From the NCBI GenBank assembly GCA_031362725.1, contig JANLTC010000358.1, positions 1 to 30,278 of the forward strand: a stretch of DNA of 30,278 nt, given 5' to 3'. The notes beneath the pieces were generated by a model. That model saw only the letters and a list, made by a program, of their open reading frames with translations, was not told where the DNA came from and did no database searches. The position numbers were made by a program, and so were the translations under genes. Below are positions 7,343 to 14,816 of the stretch, piece by piece. Origin of the DNA: PR03 sp031362725 (lineage in GTDB: Bacteria > Myxococcota_A > UBA9160 > PR03). Numbering within the stretch: position 1 is the first letter of the stretch; every line of letters starts with the position of its first letter.

Positions 7343-7351
7343 ATACGGAAC
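7315..7351. promoter_or_regulatory. Candidate IclR operator: TATACGG direct repeats with flanking GTTCCG
   Basis: TATACGGGAC (7322-7331) and TATACGGAAC (7342-7351) are direct repeats exactly 20 bp apart, two helical turns. GTTCCG at 7315-7320 also forms an imperfect dyad with CGGGAC at 7326-7331. The right copy overlaps the IclR ATG and the left copy lies within its first codons, so binding would block initiation. Autoregulation is inferred from spacing and position. Confidence 0.45.
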
Positions 7352-7354
7352 ATA
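7349..7354 (-). promoter_or_regulatory. Candidate -10 box for a leaderless iclR transcript
   Basis: On the minus strand GCGGGTATGTT is followed by 6 nt and then ATG. With TATGTT as -10, transcription would begin at or next to the A of ATG. No Shine-Dalgarno sequence is present. The same arrangement is found before the metallo-hydrolase gene at 25487. Confidence 0.35.
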
Positions 7355-7432
7355 CCCGCAACCGGGCGGCATCGACAAGGCAGCGGCGGGAGAGCCGCGA
7401 CGGCCGATACGCACCGGGAACCGAGGAATCCA

Positions 7433-9091
7433 ATGACACGACGATCGCTGCTGCGTTCCACGATCCGGAACTTTGCCCGCCGCATCCTGCTCGTCGGGCT
7501 GCTGCTGCTCCCGCGCACGTCCACCGCGGCGCTCGGTCCGCCAGTCTTCCAGTGGCAGCGCTGTCCCACGCGCTTTTGCGAGACGGGCTGGTACGCGTCG
7601 CCGGCCGTCGCCGATGTCGACCGCAACGGCGTCGTCGACGTGCTGTGGGGCGGCTACACACTGCTGTCGGTGCGCGGCGACACCGGCGCGACCGAGTGGG
7701 AGTACGAGGCGGCCGGCGGCGGTCGCATCTGGCCGTCCGTGGCGATCGCGGACCTCGATGACGATGGTGCCCGCGAGGTGATCGTCGCGCAGTCCGGACG
7801 ACTCGCGGTGCTCGACGCGGCCGGCTCGCCGCGTCCCGGCTGGCCGGCGACCGTCTTCGGCGGCACCGAAACCCGCACGCTCGCAGTGGCCGATCTCGAT
7901 GGCGATCACGAGATGGAGATCCTGATCGCGCGCAGCAGCGGCGGCGCCGGTGTATGGACGGCGTTCGAGCCGGATGGCGCGACGCGAGCCGGCTGGCCGC
8001 GGCTCGAAGCCTCGGATCCCGGCTACTCCGCGGGCGCGTACAACCAGAACGTCGCGATCGGCGATCTCGATGGAGACGGCGACCTCGAAGTCGCCGCGTC
8101 GAGCGACGTGCACTACCTCGCCGCCTTCGCCGACGGCGGTGCGCTGCTCGCTGCGAATCCGATCTACGGCGCCGGCAAGAATTGGAGCCAGGTCGGCGTG
8201 CACTACGACCACGCGGTCGACCTGCGCGGCTACGCGAACTGCAACGCCGGCGTGGAACCGCTCGAAGCGCGCCCCAACTTCGCCGACGCGGCGCCCGCGA
8301 TCGGCGACCTCGACGGCGACGGTAGTAGCGAGATCGTCGTCGTGGGCTCCTTCTACGACTGCCGCACACCGAACTACGATCAGCTCTTCCAGCTGCCGAT
8401 GATCTTCAACGCCGACCGCACGCGCTGGGCGCCGGGCGGCGGCTTCGACTGGACCGCCCTGCCCGTTCCCGATGCCAACGCCGCGCCGCTCTCGATCGAT
8501 TACAACGTGATCGAGACCGCCGAAGCGAACCCGGTGCTGGCCGATCTCGACGGCGACGGTGTGAAGGAGATCCTCTACGCCTCCTACGACGGCCGCGTAC
8601 ACGCGTTCTGGGTGGCGGACAAGACGGAGCACGGCGCGTGGCCATTCGTCGTACACGGCGGCGTCAGCGCGAAGCGCTTCGCGTCCGAGCCGGTCGTCGC
8701 CGACCTCGATGGCGACGGTCAGGCCGAGGTGGTGTTCACCACGTGGACCGCAAAGGGCAGCAATCAGGGTGGCGACCTGCTCATCGTCGATTCGGCGGGC
8801 GGCGAGCGGTCGCGTGTCGCGCTGCCCCGTTCCAGTCAGAACTGGGACGGCGCGCTCGGAGCGCCGACGCTCGCCAATCTCGATGGCGATCCCAACGTCG
8901 AAGTCGCGGTGGGAACGAGCAGCAGCGGGCTGGTCGTCTACGAGATCCCCGGCTCGCGCGCCGATCGACTTGAGTGGCCGACCGGCCGCGGCAATCTCCA
9001 GCGCACCGCGCCGGAGCCGACTGCGACAGCGACGGCAGCCATGGCGCTCGGCGCACTCGCGACGCTCGCGCACCGACGCACGCAGGCGTAG
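7433..9091 (+). CDS. Secreted FG-GAP/VCBS beta-propeller protein with PEP-CTERM tail
   Basis: The 552-residue protein has an N-terminal signal (RRSLLRST, then ILLVGLLLLP, cleavage near residue 33). Eight calcium-loop repeats follow: VADVDRNGVVDVLWGG, IADLDDDGAREVIVA, VADLDGDHEMEILIA, IGDLDGDGDLEVAAS, IGDLDGDGSSEIVVVG, LADLDGDGVKEILYAS, VADLDGDGQAEVVFTT and LANLDGDPNVEVAVGT. These match integrin-like FG-GAP/VCBS blades and suggest an eight-bladed propeller. The C-terminus is PEPTATATAAMALGALATLA followed by HRRTQA: the PEP motif, hydrophobic helix and basic end of a PEP-CTERM signal handled by exosortase. The ATG has GAGGAA 5 nt upstream. It is divergent from iclR with only 90 bp between. Ligand and role are unknown; surface adhesion is plausible. 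Confidence 0.88.
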   Translation: MTRRSLLRSTIRNFARRILLVGLLLLPRTSTAALGPPVFQWQRCPTRFCETGWYASPAVADVDRNGVVDVLWGGYTLLSVRGDTGATEWEYEAAGGGRIWPSVAIADLDDDGAREVIVAQSGRLAVLDAAGSPRPGWPATVFGGTETRTLAVADLDGDHEMEILIARSSGGAGVWTAFEPDGATRAGWPRLEASDPGYSAGAYNQNVAIGDLDGDGDLEVAASSDVHYLAAFADGGALLAANPIYGAGKNWSQVGVHYDHAVDLRGYANCNAGVEPLEARPNFADAAPAIGDLDGDGSSEIVVVGSFYDCRTPNYDQLFQLPMIFNADRTRWAPGGGFDWTALPVPDANAAPLSIDYNVIETAEANPVLADLDGDGVKEILYASYDGRVHAFWVADKTEHGAWPFVVHGGVSAKRFASEPVVADLDGDGQAEVVFTTWTAKGSNQGGDLLIVDSAGGERSRVALPRSSQNWDGALGAPTLANLDGDPNVEVAVGTSSSGLVVYEIPGSRADRLEWPTGRGNLQRTAPEPTATATAAMALGALATLAHRRTQA

Positions 9092-9092
9092 C

Positions 9093-9110
9093 GCGGCCAC
9101 AAGCGGCCGC
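9093..9110 (+). terminator. Weak hairpin just after the FG-GAP gene
   Basis: GCGGCC (9093-9098) pairs with GGCCGC (9105-9110) around a 6-nt loop, starting 2 nt after the stop codon. There is no T-tract, so Rho-independent termination is doubtful. A second hairpin, CGGCCGG/CCGGCCG with a 5-nt loop, lies at 9201-9219. Otherwise the 197-nt gap before the next gene holds only the sigma-54 promoter. Confidence 0.3.
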
Positions 9111-9236
9111 CGATCGCGACCGGCGCCGACCGAAAGCGGCGACATGGAGCAAGCAATTCGATGACTCGTACCGCAAGGAGTCCCCTGACTCGTGTTGGCG
9201 CGGCCGGTTCCTCCGGCCGGTGCGAGATCATCAGGT

Positions 9237-9252
9237 GGGCACGGCCCTTGCT
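9237..9252 (+). promoter_or_regulatory. Sigma-54 (-24/-12) promoter
   Basis: GGGCACG-GCCC-TTGCT matches the RpoN consensus TGGCACG-N4-TTGCW at every consensus position except the first T, with GG and GC exactly 10 nt apart. Transcription would start near 9263, about 26 nt before the GTG of the enhancer-binding protein gene. The activator gene thus probably needs sigma-54 itself, giving possible positive autoregulation (inference). I found no equally good copy before the neighbouring PEP-CTERM genes. Confidence 0.7.
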
Positions 9253-9288
9253 TTAGCTCGCCTTGTCGGGGGGCAACAAGGGGATGTC

Positions 9289-10650
9289 GTGGACCGCATT
9301 CGCTCCATTTTGTTCGTCGGTCGTGCCGAAGTTCTGCGCGCGGAAGCAGTCGCGGAATCGCCGCTGCTCGACGTCGCGTGGGCGCGCGACGCGGAGGAAG
9401 CTGCGCAACTTCCGCTCGCGGCATTCGATGCGGTCGTGCTCGACGCCGACAGCGAGCCCGCGGCGCGCGACTCGCTGCTGCGGATCCGCGACGGTCGCGA
9501 CGTCTGCCCGCCGGTGCTGGTCCGTCTGCCCGCGACCACTGCGACCAGCGCGCTCGCGCTGCGCGGCGCGGGCGCGTCGAAGGTGTGCGCACGCGGAGAG
9601 CGCAGCCACGGCGGCGCACAATCCCTCCATCAGCTCCTCGCACCGCTCTTCGCGAGTCTGGAGGATGCGACGCCTCAGCCCGGCAACACCGCAGTGGGCC
9701 GGCCGGTGCTGATCGCGCGAAGCCCCGCGATGCGAGACGTGATCGCGCTCGTCGAGCGCGCGAGCACCTCGCGCGCCACCGTGTTGCTCGCCGGCGAGAC
9801 CGGAACCGGCAAGGAAGTGCTCGCGCGCGCGATCCACGAAGGCGGCCCGCGCCGCCGCAATCCGTTCGTCGCGGTCAACTGCGCGGCGTTTCCGGACACG
9901 CTGCTCGAGAGCGAACTGTTTGGACATACACGGGGATCATTCACCGGAGCGGATCGCGACAAGCCCGGCCTCTTCGAAGCAGCCGACGGGGGCACACTGT
10001 TCCTCGACGAGATCGGCGAGACCTCACCGTCTCTGCAGGCGAAGCTGCTCCGCGCGCTGCAGGAGCGCGAGGTGCGACCGCTCGGCGGCGCGCGTTCGCG
10101 CAAGATCGACGTGCGTGTCGTCGCGGCCACCAACCGCTCGCTGACGGACGAGGTCGCGAACGGCCGCTTCCGCGAGGATCTCTTCTACCGCCTCGCGGTG
10201 TTTCGCATCGACGTCCCGCCGCTGCGCGAGCGCCGCGACGACGTGCTGCCGCTCGCCGAACACTTCCTGCGGCGCCACGGCGAACGCGAGGAAAAGCGCG
10301 GCTGCCGCCTCTCGCGCGAGTCAGCCGATCTGCTGCTCGCCCACGCCTGGTCCGGCAACGTGCGCGAACTGGAGAACGAGATGCACCGCGCACTCGCGCT
10401 CGCAGAGTCGGGCGAGGCGATCGACGTGCGGCATCTCTCCGATCGCCTGCAAGAGACGTTGCGACCGGTGCGCGAAGTCTTGAAGAGCAACGGACCGGAG
10501 ACGCTGCGCGCACAACTCGGCCGGCTCGAAGCGTGGCTGCTGCGCCGCGCACTCGACGCGCACAACAACCGCCGCGCGGCGACTGCGCGCACACTCGGGA
10601 TCACGCGCGAGGGGCTGTACAAGAAGATGCGACGATTTGGCATCGAGTAG
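9289..10650 (+). CDS. Sigma-54-dependent enhancer-binding protein with degenerate receiver domain
   Basis: The 453-residue protein is an AAA+ activator that remodels RpoN-RNA polymerase. The N-terminal 120 residues look like a receiver domain that has lost its active site: SILFVG has no acidic pair, AVVLDAD keeps one Asp, and the conserved Lys is not evident. The central domain has Walker A GETGTGKE (169-176), the sigma-54-contacting loop as GSFTGA (216-221, usually GAFTGA), Walker B GTLFLDEI (235-242) and the FYRLAVFRIDVPPLRER arginine-finger region. A Fis-type helix-turn-helix ends the protein (about 424-450, NNRRAATARTLGITREGLYKK). I chose the GTG at 9289 for AAGGGGA 4 nt upstream and for the promoter above. 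It resembles PrsR, the regulator of PEP-CTERM genes, in type and setting, but no PrsK kinase is nearby. Confidence 0.9.
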   Translation: MDRIRSILFVGRAEVLRAEAVAESPLLDVAWARDAEEAAQLPLAAFDAVVLDADSEPAARDSLLRIRDGRDVCPPVLVRLPATTATSALALRGAGASKVCARGERSHGGAQSLHQLLAPLFASLEDATPQPGNTAVGRPVLIARSPAMRDVIALVERASTSRATVLLAGETGTGKEVLARAIHEGGPRRRNPFVAVNCAAFPDTLLESELFGHTRGSFTGADRDKPGLFEAADGGTLFLDEIGETSPSLQAKLLRALQEREVRPLGGARSRKIDVRVVAATNRSLTDEVANGRFREDLFYRLAVFRIDVPPLRERRDDVLPLAEHFLRRHGEREEKRGCRLSRESADLLLAHAWSGNVRELENEMHRALALAESGEAIDVRHLSDRLQETLRPVREVLKSNGPETLRAQLGRLEAWLLRRALDAHNNRRAATARTLGITREGLYKKMRRFGIE

Positions 10651-10660
10651 TGGGGCGTCC

Positions 10661-12091
10661 TCAGACCTGCGTGCGACGCCTGACTGCGAGGCTCGCCAGT
10701 CCGACGGTGAGCAGCAGTGCCGTGCCCGGTTCGGGGACGACGAAGAGCTGGGTCACCTGCACGGCCCAGTCGTCTTCGGCGGACACCCACTCCTGGAAGG
10801 TCCAGAAGATCCGGGAGTCGATGGGATCGACCATCGTCGCGCTGTAGTCGCCGAGCCGGACGTTCCCATTGCCGTCCGTCGCGTCGTGGCTGGCAGTCCC
10901 CTGCTTCAGCAGCAGAGGAGTGCCGAAGCTGGTCGTGCCGGCGGTTGTCTCGCCGAGGACCGCAAAGGCACTCGGGAACAGCTCCTCGCCGGTGGCGGTG
11001 AAGCCGATCACGACCTCGCCGTACTCGTTGACGGCCAGCGACGGATCGAGGAAGTCGAGCGCCGGATCCTCGATCAAGCCCGACTGCAGCACGATGTTGG
11101 TCGCTGCATCGAACTGGAACCACTCGATCGCGTCGCGATCCGAGGGCGATCCGACGCTATGGACCGCCCAGATCGCCCCATCGCGTTGCACGACATCGCT
11201 TCTGAATCCGGCCGAGAACTCCTGAAGGTTCGGCGCGGTGCCGGGCTGGCGAGCGTCGGGCGCCCTAGGAAGTGGCGTTATCGGGATCAACCGAAGCGGA
11301 CGCAGCGAAGGTGCGGTCACCGGCGGCGAGAGGGTCGCGGACCCGACGACTCCAAAGTAGCTCGCGTCCGCGCTGAGCAACTTCATCGGCAAGCCACCGC
11401 CGTCGAGCTGCGTCACCGGCACGGGGCCGAAGCCGACCATGTCGGAGGACTTGTTGGCGAAGACGGTCGCGTTGGCGATGGTCGGGGCTGCGGCGAGCAA
11501 ATCGGCCTTCGGGAACACGATCACATCGGAGTTGAAGCCGTTGCCATTGCCGGCGGTCACGTAGACGCCTTGCGCATCGACTCCGAGGCGCGTGCCGTCG
11601 GCATTCACCAGGCCGGGCGTGGGATCGATCGAGAAGGCGGTCCAACCTTCGCGCGGATCCGAGGACTTCGAGACGGCTACTACGAGATGGTTCGCGAGCA
11701 CCGGCTCGTATTGGATTGCCACCGCGAAGAAGCGCCCGCTCGCGGGGTCGTACCGGACGCGCGGATCGAAGGAATCCGCGAGATCGACCCCGGCGACGGA
11801 CCAGAAGCCGCGCAGGGTGTCCGACGCGAGTTCGGCACCGTCGCTCTTCCGGAACACCGCGTAGCGGTTGTTCACCAGGTAGACGATCTCGTCCGGCCCG
11901 ACCGCACCCATCGAATCCGGCGCCGTGTTCTCGATCGACGACAGGTCGTCGCTGCGGGTTCCCCCCGTGAAGTTCAGCCCGGGAGCGAGCGAGGCGCCGC
12001 CCGCGGCGGGGACGCCGGACGATGAGGCGAGCGCGAAGCCTAGAAAGACCGCCCCGACAGCACGACACGGAGAGACGACACGCAGATGCAT
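10661..12091 (-). CDS. PEP-CTERM exported protein, propeller-like
   Basis: This encodes 476 residues. The ATG at 12091 gives a signal peptide (VGAVFLGFALASSS, cleavage near the GGA-SLA boundary) with GAAAGG upstream; an in-frame ATG at 12205 would add 38 unlikely residues. The body has NTAPDSMGAVGPDEIVYLVN, DSFDPRVRYDPASGRFFAVA, DPSLAVNEYGEVVIGFTATG and RLGDYSATMVDP, alternating strand patterns of an Asp-box or sialidase-like beta-propeller, though I see no catalytic signature. The C-terminus, VVPEPGTALLLTVGLASLA then RRRTQV, is a textbook PEP-CTERM signal, so the protein is probably processed by exosortase and released to the surface or matrix. It is convergent with the enhancer-binding protein gene (10-nt gap) and divergent from the nuclease gene. 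Function unknown. Confidence 0.85.
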   Translation of the reverse strand: MHLRVVSPCRAVGAVFLGFALASSSGVPAAGGASLAPGLNFTGGTRSDDLSSIENTAPDSMGAVGPDEIVYLVNNRYAVFRKSDGAELASDTLRGFWSVAGVDLADSFDPRVRYDPASGRFFAVAIQYEPVLANHLVVAVSKSSDPREGWTAFSIDPTPGLVNADGTRLGVDAQGVYVTAGNGNGFNSDVIVFPKADLLAAAPTIANATVFANKSSDMVGFGPVPVTQLDGGGLPMKLLSADASYFGVVGSATLSPPVTAPSLRPLRLIPITPLPRAPDARQPGTAPNLQEFSAGFRSDVVQRDGAIWAVHSVGSPSDRDAIEWFQFDAATNIVLQSGLIEDPALDFLDPSLAVNEYGEVVIGFTATGEELFPSAFAVLGETTAGTTSFGTPLLLKQGTASHDATDGNGNVRLGDYSATMVDPIDSRIFWTFQEWVSAEDDWAVQVTQLFVVPEPGTALLLTVGLASLAVRRRTQV

Positions 12092-12255
12092 CGGTGTTGC
12101 CTTTCGGACGGATCTCGCCGCCATCGAAGGGATTGTCGGCGCGGAAGGGGAGCCTCGAAGGATCGAGCAGTCGCGCCCTCTACATCTCATGGTGGAGATC
12201 TGCACATCGACGTGGCACGGCGCGATGCCGACACGGCGATGATCGACCCGGTCTA

Positions 12256-14199
12256 CTGGGGACGACGATCCGGCTCGCAGGCTGCATCGGCGTGTTGCTG
12301 GTGGCTTCGTGCGCCACGGAAGCTGCGGGCGCGACGATCATGCAGATCCAGGGGACGACCCACAGGTCGCCGCTCGCGGGTCAGCGCGTGAGCGGCGTTC
12401 ACGGGATCGTGACGGCGCGGACGAGCGGCGGCTTCTACGTGCAAGACGCGGCTGGCGACGGCGAACCTGGCACCTCGGATGCGCTCTTCGTATTCACGCG
12501 CACCGCACCGACCGTCGCGACCGGTGATCAGGTGGAACTCGCCGGCACTGTCTTCGAGTACCGACCCGATTGCAGCAGCGTGACGAAGCTCGACGACGAG
12601 ACCTGCTCTGCGACGAGCGCAGCCTTCCCCAACCTCACCGTCACGGAGCTGGTCGCGCCGTCGATCCTCGTGCATGCGTCCGGCCAACCACTGCCGGCCG
12701 CCGCGTGGATCGGCGGACCAGGGGAGCTTCCACCCACACAGATCAGCGGCGCGGTGGGCGGAAGCGCCGAAGATCCCGAGTACCCGTTCGATCGCGCGCG
12801 GTACGCGCTCGACTTCTTCGAGACGCTCGAAGGCATGCGCGTCACCGTGGCTGCGCCGCTCGTGGTCGGAGCGAGGGACTCCTTCGGCGTGCTTCCCGTG
12901 CTCGCAGATCTCGGTGCGGGACAAGGCGCGCTCACGTCGCGCGGCGGCGTCGCGCTCACCGCCGCAAGCGCCAACGGGGGGCGCATCCTCCTCGACGCTG
13001 CACTCGCGGCGACACCGCAAGCGGACGTCGGCGATACGCTCTCGGACGCGCTGGGCATCGTCGACTACCGCTTCGGGAACTACCGCGTGCATGTGACGCG
13101 CGCGGCCCGGGTGAACGACGGCTCGCGCCCCATGGAGACGGCCGGCCCCGTAACGCCGGGCCGGCTGTCGATCGCGTCGTTCAACGTCGAGAACCTGGCG
13201 GCGACGTCGTCGCCCGTGAAGATCGACGGCCTCGCTGCCGAGATCGCCGCAAACCTCGGCGGGCCCGCGCTCGTCGCGCTCGCCGAGATGCAAGACGACA
13301 GCGGCGCGCTCGGCGACGGCGTCACGACGGCGGCCAGCACCTTCGGCGCACTCATCGCTGCGATCGAGGCGACCGGCGGTCCGGCGTACCGGTTCGTGCA
13401 GATCGATCCCGCGGACGGCGCCGATGGCGGCGCGCCAGGCGCCAACATCCGGGTGGGTTTCCTCTACGACCCACTGCGCGTGTCGTTCGGCGATGGCTCT
13501 CCGCAGATCGGCGACGCGACCACGGCGATCGGTCTCGATGCGCACGGCCGGCTCGACCTCGATGCGGGACGCATCGAGCCGGCGAGCCGCGTTTGGTCCG
13601 CGAGTCGCAAGCCACTCGCCGCGCAGTTCCGCTTCGGCGGTCGCACGCTTGTCGCGATCGCGCTGCATCTGCGCTCGAAGAGCGGCGACGGCCCGCTCTT
13701 TGGCCGCTTCCAGCCGCCGATCGAGCCGTCGCGAGCGGCGCGTGCAGCGCAGGCCGACGTCGTCGGCCGCTTCGTCGAGGAAATCCTCGCGGCCGATCCG
13801 GGCGCCTCCGTCGTCGTGCTCGGAGACCTCAACGACTTCGACTTCTCGCCTGCGCTCGCAAGACTCGAAGCCGCGGGCCTGCGCAACCTGACCAAGCAGC
13901 TTTCGGAGTCCGAGCGCTACACGTTCGTATTCGAGGGCAACGCGCAGGCGCTCGACCACGTGCTGGTGAGCGAATCCATCGCCGACTCGGCGCACTACCA
14001 GATCGTCCACGTGAACAGCGAGTACCGCGCCGCCGACCGCGCGAGTGATCACGATCCGGTGCTCGCGCAGCTCGCGATGCCGACACCCGAGCCCGGCGCG
14101 GCGGCGCTCGGACTCGGCGCAGGGTGCGCGGTGGCGCTGCGCGGAGCGCTTCGATCACTGGCAGATTGGGCAGAAGGGGGGCCGCGGCGCAGCGGCTGA
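12256..14199 (+). CDS. Secreted endonuclease/exonuclease/phosphatase-family nuclease with PEP-CTERM-like tail (start uncertain)
   Basis: An N-terminal OB-fold-like domain of the ExeM/NucH type (IMQIQGTTHRSPLAGQRVSG, GGFYVQDAAGDGEPGTSDAL) precedes an EEP nuclease domain: RLSIASFNVENLA, LVALAEMQD with the metal-binding Glu, IALHLRSKSGDG, VVVLGDLNDFDFSPA, ALDHVLVSESIA and SDHDPVLAQL. The expected role is extracellular DNA degradation. The tail TPEPGAAALGLGAGCAVALR looks like a PEP-CTERM segment but runs on into LADWAEGGPRRSG. There is no good start: the first in-frame ATG (12340) falls after the signal peptide (IRLAGCIGVLLVASC). The given CTG lacks a Shine-Dalgarno sequence. An ATG at 12239 would join the frame if one G were added to the G4 run at 12258-12261. 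Start or sequence is therefore in doubt. Confidence 0.82.
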   Translation: MGTTIRLAGCIGVLLVASCATEAAGATIMQIQGTTHRSPLAGQRVSGVHGIVTARTSGGFYVQDAAGDGEPGTSDALFVFTRTAPTVATGDQVELAGTVFEYRPDCSSVTKLDDETCSATSAAFPNLTVTELVAPSILVHASGQPLPAAAWIGGPGELPPTQISGAVGGSAEDPEYPFDRARYALDFFETLEGMRVTVAAPLVVGARDSFGVLPVLADLGAGQGALTSRGGVALTAASANGGRILLDAALAATPQADVGDTLSDALGIVDYRFGNYRVHVTRAARVNDGSRPMETAGPVTPGRLSIASFNVENLAATSSPVKIDGLAAEIAANLGGPALVALAEMQDDSGALGDGVTTAASTFGALIAAIEATGGPAYRFVQIDPADGADGGAPGANIRVGFLYDPLRVSFGDGSPQIGDATTAIGLDAHGRLDLDAGRIEPASRVWSASRKPLAAQFRFGGRTLVAIALHLRSKSGDGPLFGRFQPPIEPSRAARAAQADVVGRFVEEILAADPGASVVVLGDLNDFDFSPALARLEAAGLRNLTKQLSESERYTFVFEGNAQALDHVLVSESIADSAHYQIVHVNSEYRAADRASDHDPVLAQLAMPTPEPGAAALGLGAGCAVALRGALRSLADWAEGGPRRSG

Positions 14200-14201
14200 T
14201 C

Positions 14202-14728
14202 GCGCGGCATCCGTTTCCGGCCCTGGCGGCTACGGCAACGCCGGTGGTTTTGGCAAGCCCGGTGGGATCGGCGGGGACGGCGGCAACGCCGGCGACGGTG
14301 CGATCGGCGGCGACAACGGCGCGGGCGGCGGCGCAACCGGCGGCGCGATCTTCAGCACCGAGCCCATCTCGCTGACGGGCGTCGTGTTCTCGCTGAACTC
14401 CGTCGGTGGCGGCAGCGGTGGCAGCAACAGTTGCGAAGCGGGCCGCTTCACCTGCTTCGGCGCCGGCGGTGAGGGCGGCCTCGCGGGGGCAAAGGGTGGC
14501 GGCGGAGCGAACTTGCCGGGAAGCGGCCACGCGCCCGACGGCATCGCCGGCACCGCCGGCACCGGCGGAACCGATGGCGCCGCGGGTCGCGTCGCGTTCG
14601 GCATCGAACCCAACTGTCAGGCCGCCGGCGTCACCTGCGTGGTTCCGGAGCCGGACGCGATCGCACTCGGCCTTGCCGCGATCGCCACGTGCGCCGCGCT
14701 CCGCCGCGCGCGCGTAGAGATCGCGTAG
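14202..14728 (+). pseudogene. Glycine-rich PEP-CTERM protein remnant without start or signal peptide
   Basis: The frame encodes a Gly-rich passenger (GPGGYGNAGGFGKPGGIGGD, then GGGATGGAIFSTEPISLTGV, FSLNSVGGGSGGSNSCEA) of the parallel-beta-helix type in which GGAIFxxxxxSLTxVxFSxNS recurs. It ends in a good PEP-CTERM signal: VVPEPDAIALGLAAIATCAA, then LRRARVEIA. Upstream the frame is open back into the nuclease gene to an ATG at 14045, but there it encodes only the antisense-like out-of-frame translation of the nuclease tail. There is no signal peptide and no Shine-Dalgarno start. The frames meet around a G6 run at 14176-14181. The likely history is a deletion that removed the front half and joined the rest to the nuclease gene; a frameshift fusion is the alternative. 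Confidence 0.65.
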
Positions 14729-14773
14729 CTCGCTACCGGACGCCGCCGTCGCGCGCCGGCGCGAAACGGCTGG

Positions 14774-14799
14774 CAGCCCGCGCGAAGCGTGCGAGGCTG
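14774..14799 (+). repeat. Long imperfect hairpin before yheU
   Basis: CAGCC-CGCGCG-AAG-CGTGCG-A-GGCTG folds as an 11-bp stem with one G.T pair, one bulged A and a 3-nt loop. It sits 46 nt after the glycine-rich remnant and 17 nt before yheU, so it may be a terminator or a leader structure. It resembles the hairpins at 16967 and 27729 (GC-rich stem, trinucleotide loop). Confidence 0.4.
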
Positions 14800-14816
14800 G
14801 ACCGCGGGGAGCCGGC

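Noticed and set aside
5682..8369. An 895-residue minus-strand open frame
   Set aside because: The real aminotransferase begins at 6548 with a Shine-Dalgarno sequence; everything before it is out-of-frame iclR and antisense FG-GAP sequence.
6545..9643. A 1032-residue minus-strand open frame covering the FG-GAP gene and iclR
   Set aside because: Only the last 265 residues (from 7342) have family motifs. The upstream part is antisense to the FG-GAP repeats and reads as low-complexity Arg/Ala/Val sequence.
12212..12229. Possible sigma-54 promoter TGGCACGGCGCGATGCC before the nuclease
   Set aside because: The GG and GC elements are 11 nt apart instead of 10 and the TT before GC is missing.
14045..14201. 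ATG at 14045 as the start of the glycine-rich protein
   Set aside because: The first 50 residues from there are the nuclease 3' end read in another frame; there is no signal peptide, which every exported PEP-CTERM protein needs.
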